A stretch of 64,000 nucleotides of DNA from Doryteuthis pealeii (Eukaryota > Mollusca > Cephalopoda > Myopsida > Loliginidae), in the NCBI GenBank assembly GCA_023376005.1, contig CM042150.1, positions 76,086,111 to 76,150,110 on the forward strand, written 5' to 3'. The notes beneath the pieces are model-generated. The model ran no database searches. It was not told the DNA's origin and saw nothing but the letters and a program-made list of their open reading frames with translations. Shown piece after piece: positions 58,601 through 64,000 of the stretch (the first letter of the stretch is position 1; every line of letters starts with the position of its first letter). The translations under genes were made by a program, and so were the position numbers.

Positions 58601-60124
58601 TGTTTTTACTTTATGTGCAAGTAATATCTAAGTTATAAGATTTTTCTGGTATAGTACAACACCTAAGACTTCAGTCCAAAGTTCTAACCATTAAACTGTA
58701 TCAAAAAAGAATTCAGTACATAATCAAGTTGTCAAAAAATAAATATACTAATAAGATTAGTTATATTAACTGATCAATCTTCTGAAGGAAAACATTGGCA
58801 AAAATGTTGTACCTGGTTGTATATTTTCTTAGAATGTTTTTTTTTTTTTTTTTTGAAAAATGTACAACTTTTCTTCCTCTGATGGCAGGAGTGTTTAGAA
58901 GTTGATTTATGTTAATCTGAAAAAATTGCAAATCTCTGGGTGCAGGAAAAAGAAAAAAAAAGAAGAAGAAAGAATTAAACAAATATTTATATATTTTTTC
59001 TGTTTCCCTCCAAAACTTTTTGCTGACTGAACAGAAATAAACATCTTTTCTCTCTCTTGCTCTATTTATCTTCCCAGTTCTGTTCTTAATGTTTCTTCTT
59101 TTTCTTTGCATAGACCAACTTCCATTTATCTCAAAAAGATTCAAAATTATGATGCACTTGGAAGATCAGTTCCACTCTTAAGAAAGTCTCATTGCTTCTG
59201 TGGTATTTTAAGCACTAGCTAAGCATACACAGCTAATGGCTACATTAAACTGGAACTGTTTGTCAGAAAAATCTACCATATAAAGTGGCTAAATTGCTTT
59301 TGAAGATGTCACTATTGAAAACTTTGCAAATTTTGTTGTTTTCTAACGGCAAGTCAAAAGAAAGCAGCCATTATCCAGGAATCTCAAAGTATAAATAAAC
59401 AAGTTCACATACGACTGGACATCAAGGAAATTGATTATTTTATACCATATAGAGGAAAGGTCAAAAATTTTAATGTGATACCTGCAACTCGAAAATCATT
59501 GCATTTATAAAAAAGGAATATGTTCTCTTCATAATGCTTTCTGTATATAACAGTGGTTCATATTTATTAACCTTTCTCACAAGTAGTAAATTTATTAACT
59601 ACACAAAAGAAAGAAATCATATCTTTAGGTTCAAGTGAAGTTAACATCACTTACCTGATATTATTTGATTATAACCACACTTTATTATTATATACTATCA
59701 GGGTAAACTGTATCCAGTGATGAGGTTTAATTTCTGAAGCTCTGGGTGTTAGGAATCCTGCCTTGATTGCCATTACTCCCAGGTTCACTCAAGGTCAGAG
59801 TGGTAGAACCTTAGGGTTAGGCTTTTTCTATTAAGATTTTGATATTACAAATAAGTATGAAGTTTTTAGCTGTTTTGAAGATACACCTTTGTACCATATA
59901 TAATTGGAAACCATAATTGTAAAATGTCTCATAAAATACCGAGCAAGATTTGACATGCTGTAAACCAACCAACGAATCATATATCATCATTTTGCATAAT
60001 ACAATAGAGCTTTTTAAAAAGTTTAGAAAATTTTGACTGATCTGAGGAAGAATTAAAATTGGTCAGTTTAAAAAACAAACAGAAAGACAACTAATAATAC
60101 TAGTCAAAATTATTAGTAATAAGT
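58601..60124. other. AT-rich, no gene seen
   Basis: Contains an A/T run at 58838-58855 and an S5 fragment (59690-59830). No coding evidence. Confidence 0.5.
59690..59830 (-). repeat. Unclassified repeat S5 fragment (minus)
   Basis: Diverged minus-strand S5 piece around gaagctctgggtg and gtcagagtggtagaacc. Confidence 0.45.
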
Positions 60125-60340
60125 TTGTTTTCATTTTCTTTGCATCCATCTTTTCCAACCATTAGTAAAATAGTATGGCAAATTGGGCTACCTTGCCTGA
60201 CACCTGACTCACCCCTGAAGAGAAATGCTGACATAACATGAACAACATTTGCACCCAACTCTCTGAAGGTTTGCTTCATGCAGAGCACTTGCACATAAAA
60301 CTGACCTTGGGTCATATCCCAGAACCCTAGGTGATTGGTT
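60125..60340 (-). pseudogene. LINE reverse-transcriptase fragment (GVRQGSP motif)
   Basis: The minus-strand frame reads MTQGQFYVQVLCMKQ.. then SAFLFRGESGVRQGSP, the RT motif R-Q-G-x-P that lies between RT blocks 3 and 4 of non-LTR elements. Short and isolated. Part of it (60270-60340) is repeated after the N gap (60755-60826). Confidence 0.65.
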
Positions 60341-60554
60341 AAATGCTGTCTTCCCTAATTTATAATTCATAGATTTGCATTATCTAGAATGGTTGCTTGT
60401 GCCACCATGGTTTTGAGAGCCCAATCTGCCCAGCTATTTACTAAGTAGATTCATGCCTTTCCTAAGGATATTAGTGGGAATTCAACCAAAATAGCCTTGT
60501 CCAGAATTTGATTGACTTTGCCAATTCTATTTGTCACAATGATAACCATTTACT
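60270..60554 (+). repeat. Gap-flank duplication, left copy
   Basis: 285 bp identical to 60755-61042 apart from about three small indels. It contains the end of the LINE RT fragment and a partial S3 SINE (60388-60554). Confidence 0.95.
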
Positions 60555-60754
60555 NNNNNNNNNNNNNNNNNNNNNNNNNNNNNNNNNNNNNNNNNNNNNN
60601 NNNNNNNNNNNNNNNNNNNNNNNNNNNNNNNNNNNNNNNNNNNNNNNNNNNNNNNNNNNNNNNNNNNNNNNNNNNNNNNNNNNNNNNNNNNNNNNNNNNN
60701 NNNNNNNNNNNNNNNNNNNNNNNNNNNNNNNNNNNNNNNNNNNNNNNNNNNNNN
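60555..60754. other. Assembly gap (200 N)
   Basis: Exactly 200 Ns. The ~286 bases before it (60270-60554) and after it (60755-61042) are the same sequence apart from about three small indels, so the flanking contig ends probably overlap and the Ns may represent no real sequence. Confidence 0.99.
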
Positions 60755-61042
60755 TTTGCTTCATGCAGAGCACTTGCACATAAAACTGACCTTGGGTCAT
60801 ATCCCAGAACCCTAGGTGATTGGTTAAATGCTGTCTTTCCCTAATTTATAATTCATAGATTTGCATTATCTAGAATGGTTGCTTGTGCCACCATGGTTTT
60901 GAGAGCCCAATCTGCCCAGCTATTTACTAAGTAGATTCATGCCTTTCCTAAGGATATTAGTGGGAATTCAACCAAAATAGCCTTGTCCAGAATTTGAATT
61001 TGACTTGCCAATTCTATTTGTCACAATGATAACCATTTTACT
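60755..61042 (+). repeat. Gap-flank duplication, right copy
   Basis: 288 bp repeating 60270-60554. The differences are extra bases in T runs and one short rearrangement near 60998, the kind of error long-read consensus makes. The partial S3 SINE is at 60873-61042. Confidence 0.95.
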
Positions 61043-61732
61043 ACACGCAGAGTCATTTTATAAAAATAAAACTGAAAAATCTTTGCCTGCAAGATCAGAT
61101 AAGGGAAATGGAGTATTGATGGGGTTTTTATTTTACTGTGTTTTCCAATTTAAATTATTTCCCTTATGTTTGCTTCTACTCAGGATAGATGATGGTGTAT
61201 AGTTTTTATTTCCTTTTGTTTTCAAATATTTTGGACATTCATTGTAAATTAGTTTTCATTGTATTTCCTTGCCTTTAAGGATAAATTTAGGTTATCCTTA
61301 ATTTTTGTTTTATAATAGTTTTTTTTTCTTTCTGTTGTATAAATGAAGTTTTTTTTCTTTCCTCACAAAAATAAATTACTTCCTGATATTTTTTTTACCT
61401 TGCCTTATATTCTGATCACACATATTTTTTTTCTGTAATTGAAAAAAAACAAAAAACTTTAATATTTGTGACCAATAATACTTAAAATTTATAAAATGAA
61501 AACAAATGTTTGAAATTTGTCTATTCTAATTTTGCATTGATTAAATGTTGGTCAATTTCTGCAAACATCCCACAATGCAATGCTGCACAAAATCCATTAT
61601 TTCAGTATCCTATTTAACTATTCTTATGGATTTTAATGAATATTTTCTTTCATCCTTTTAAAAATTTTTGCAGCATTTTCTTTTTATTGCAACTTGGGCA
61701 ATCATTTCCTCGATAGTGAGGAGCAGTATATA
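61043..61732. other. AT-rich, no gene seen
   Basis: T-rich on the plus strand. No feature recognised. Confidence 0.55.
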
Positions 61733-62012
61733 TAAGGAAGCAAGTGGTGTAATGGTTAAAGTCATGGGGAATTGATTTGTCATCCCAAGTTCAAATCCTG
61801 GACTTGGTAATTGCATTTCACTTAGCGCTAATACCCTTGGGAAAGGTATGAATCCTACTATGGATAAATAGTAGGGCAGACTGGGCTCTTTAACTTTGGT
61901 TAGGCAACCGGTCTAGGAGAAGGAAAACTCTGAATTCAAAACTTGTTGAACTTCGCTTAAGAAATTGACCTTGTGTCACATCTTGCTCATGCGACGGGGT
62001 TGGTAAATATAT
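61733..62012 (+). repeat. SINE family S3, best-preserved head
   Basis: Head with box A-like TGGTGTAATGGTTAAAG and box B-like AGTTCAAATCCTGG, then the usual S3 body and a tail ending near a short TA tract (62007-62018). The head resembles a tRNA of the Glu/Asp/Gly type by box A, but the amino-acid identity is not certain. Confidence 0.8.
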
Positions 62013-62119
62013 ATATTAGAGACAATAATAAAGAATAAGTTTTATGGTGGAGATTCAAACACATGAACTCTTTTGCTTTGGTTACCCTGGTGGCAAAGAC
62101 TTAAATATGCTAACTAAAT

Positions 62120-62255
62120 CTCCTACAGTGAGGTAAGAGGCCCTCCCCTCAAATAAAAGGTTGTTCTGGATATGACACTAAACTGTAGTGGAGCACTACT
62201 TTTTGAGCTCTGGGGAATATGTGGGGTTGGGGGCACAGTGCCACATGACATGGTT
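62120..62255 (-). repeat. Unclassified repeat S5 fragment (minus)
   Basis: Diverged minus-strand S5 piece around gacactaaactg and gagctctggggaatatg, directly before the RTE-like LINE tail. Confidence 0.4.
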
Positions 62256-62290
62256 GATATTTAACCACATTCCTTGGGGGTATGTGACAG

Positions 62291-62291
<1 letters not shown>

Positions 62292-62339
<48 letters not shown>

Positions 62340-62520
62340 AGGCATTCTGACAGCACAGATTCCTTTGACTCTCTTTCGCAATCCATTCCTATCACTTTTG
62401 GTATTTCCTCTAGATTGCATCCAGTGTCTGCACAGTGCTGATGAATGTAAGTTTTTGCTGTTCAGCCAACACTGATGTATCCATGCGTAGGAGTCCATAA
62501 GTAGTAGGAATAATGACTAT
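62292..62520 (-). pseudogene. RTE-like LINE 3' end with (ATC)n tail
   Basis: Minus-strand 3' end starting at an (ATC)n tract (62292-62340), which is the LINE's microsatellite tail, followed by a gacagcacagattcc-like string shared with 39140 and 47950. The frames MMMM.. and ..HHHH.. over the tract are artefacts of the repeat. Confidence 0.68.
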
Positions 62521-64000
62521 TTTCTATACTTTTATGACATAAGCTATTAAGAAATAACACAGGTGACATATAATTAGTAGTTAGAAGTCCCATACATTTA
62601 CTCATGAAAAAGAAATTACCAAATTCCTGTCAGTGTCAGACTTCTCTGATCCTCCTGATTTTATGCCATAGGGATGTGCTGTCACGTAGTTTGAATCCAT
62701 GAGACCAGACTCACCTCATCCTTTTTATTTATTTCTGCTTGAAAATAAGTATATGACCAAGGGAAATGAATAGATAAAACAATCTAATCCCAAAAGCTAT
62801 GGAAATTAGTTATTTTAACTTTAAATGCTTGTAAGAAATGTTTCAATAACACTGTGTAACATGATGTTTTACTTTTTTCTTATTCCTGTATAGAAAGTCT
62901 TCTTTTCCAATTGCCTATTATTGAAGTAAATAGAAAATAACTATTTTTATCTTCAAATTTTGTTTTTATGACCAAGGAGTAAATAACAAAAACATCATTA
63001 TAGACTATATTTGGTGGTTGATACGTGAAAGTAATTTGTATTACAATTGCAAATCTCAAAAAACTACTCAATTCTAAACATTTATAACTTCAGTGTGAAT
63101 ATAGATTAGGTTTATATATTGTTTTATTCAGACCTTATGTAAAAAAAATGTTAAACTTACCCATTTCTACATAGGAAATAGGTTAAATCCTAAATTTCAT
63201 TATCCAAGTTACAAAAGCAAAGTTTGAATGAAATAGTAATAACTCTTTATACTTTAATAAGCAATTAAGAAATAACACACATTATCCAGAAATAAAATCC
63301 TTTTAGACAGTGAAATCATTTTGAAAAATCTACTCACTGAAAAATCTTTTAAAATCTCTAATACATTCATGTGCTCACAGAGTCTGTAGTTGTTAGGTTG
63401 GGAATAAATTTGACCTTAAAGCTTGTTAGTCATTCCAATAACCTGTGCTTTTAAAATTGCTTTAATGAACTACATTGATCTTCTCGGTCTTTTGATATAC
63501 TTTTTATTAACTCATAAGTTGCAGCAACAGTCTCTTTCATTTTCTTTTTTTTTCCACTAAAATGTCCAATTTTGAACTTAGCAGGTCTAATACTTCTTTA
63601 TACACATTGATTTGTGTTTTTTTTATAGCTCATAATATCCAGATATAGTGAATTATAATGGAAATTTTTTTATCTAAAGCACTTGCTGGTGTTCAAAACT
63701 TGAAGCAAAACTGAAACCTGATTAATTTAAAATCAGAAAACTTATTGAGTTACAGCATACATTAAAACAAAAATGAATATAACATTTTTCAAATGTGCCT
63801 GTCAATTATAATTGTTTATGTTATGTAAGTAAAACAATCATAGCTGTTGAAGCTCTATTGCTTGGGGCTCAATTGCATTTTCAAAATGCCTTCTTGGTCT
63901 ATGTCATGATTTTATCTAAATTAACTATCCTTAAGTATATCATTTGCAACCAGATTGTTTGAACATAGGAAATTCATTCCTATGACAAGCAAGGAAGGTT
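62521..64000. other. AT-rich, no gene seen
   Basis: No repeat family or exon recognised up to the end of the window. Confidence 0.5.

Noticed and set aside
62188..62475. A poly-His or poly-Met protein
   Set aside because: The run is a translation of an (ATC)n LINE tail.

Overview
This is animal (metazoan) genomic DNA: AT-rich, intron- and intergene-like, and dominated by transposable elements. There are no bacterial operons, CRISPR arrays or intact rRNA/tRNA genes. The mix of tRNA-headed SINEs, Penelope-like elements, RTE-like and restriction-like-endonuclease (RLE) LINEs, mariner remnants and very long TA/GT/GAA tracts suggests a lophotrochozoan, plausibly a mollusc such as a cephalopod. 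That placement is an inference from repeat style, not a proof. The only convincing host coding sequence is one 136-nt exon with consensus splice sites that encodes part of an ADAM17-like disintegrin domain. It occurs twice, in opposite orientations, because of the large inverted repeat.

Layout. Bases 1-2309 are the end of one contig (block A), followed by 100 Ns. From about 2440 to 34335 lies a giant inverted repeat with arms of about 16.5 and 15.4 kb and a 12-nt spacer near 18917-18928. Reading inward, the left arm holds block B (2440-8036: solo LTR, SINE, MITE, solo LTR, ADAM exon, RTE LINE fragment), insert X (8037-9471: two Penelope-like ends in inverted orientation with hammerhead ribozyme motifs), block A' (9472-11785) and block C (11786-18916: unknown repeat, SINEs, two solo LTRs, mariner relic, GAA tract). 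The right arm repeats these as reverse complements (C', A, B'), but at the position of X it carries a different insert, Y (28505-28905). Block A is therefore present three times.

From 34336 to 64000 the sequence is not mirrored. It carries mariner deletion derivatives (34546-35076, 37390-37897), head-to-head pairs of a tRNA-headed SINE with a hammerhead-like tail (35388-35930, 56735-57295), LINE remnants of at least three kinds (38389-39490, 41645-43712, 47925-48220, 53585-55345, 60125-60340, 62292-62520), a SINE with a clean 10-bp target-site duplication (50143-50400), and a Penelope-like 3' end with a ribozyme motif (51001-51215). A 200-N gap at 60555-60754 is flanked by the same ~286 bp on both sides, so those two contig ends most likely overlap.

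The strongest biology is the hammerhead-type motif in Penelope-like ends and its look-alike in the tail of a SINE family with real target-site duplications. The strongest caution is that the palindrome, the triplicated block A and the gap-flank duplication may be wholly or partly assembly artefacts. Coding fragments are annotated as partial or pseudogenic; none is an intact gene.
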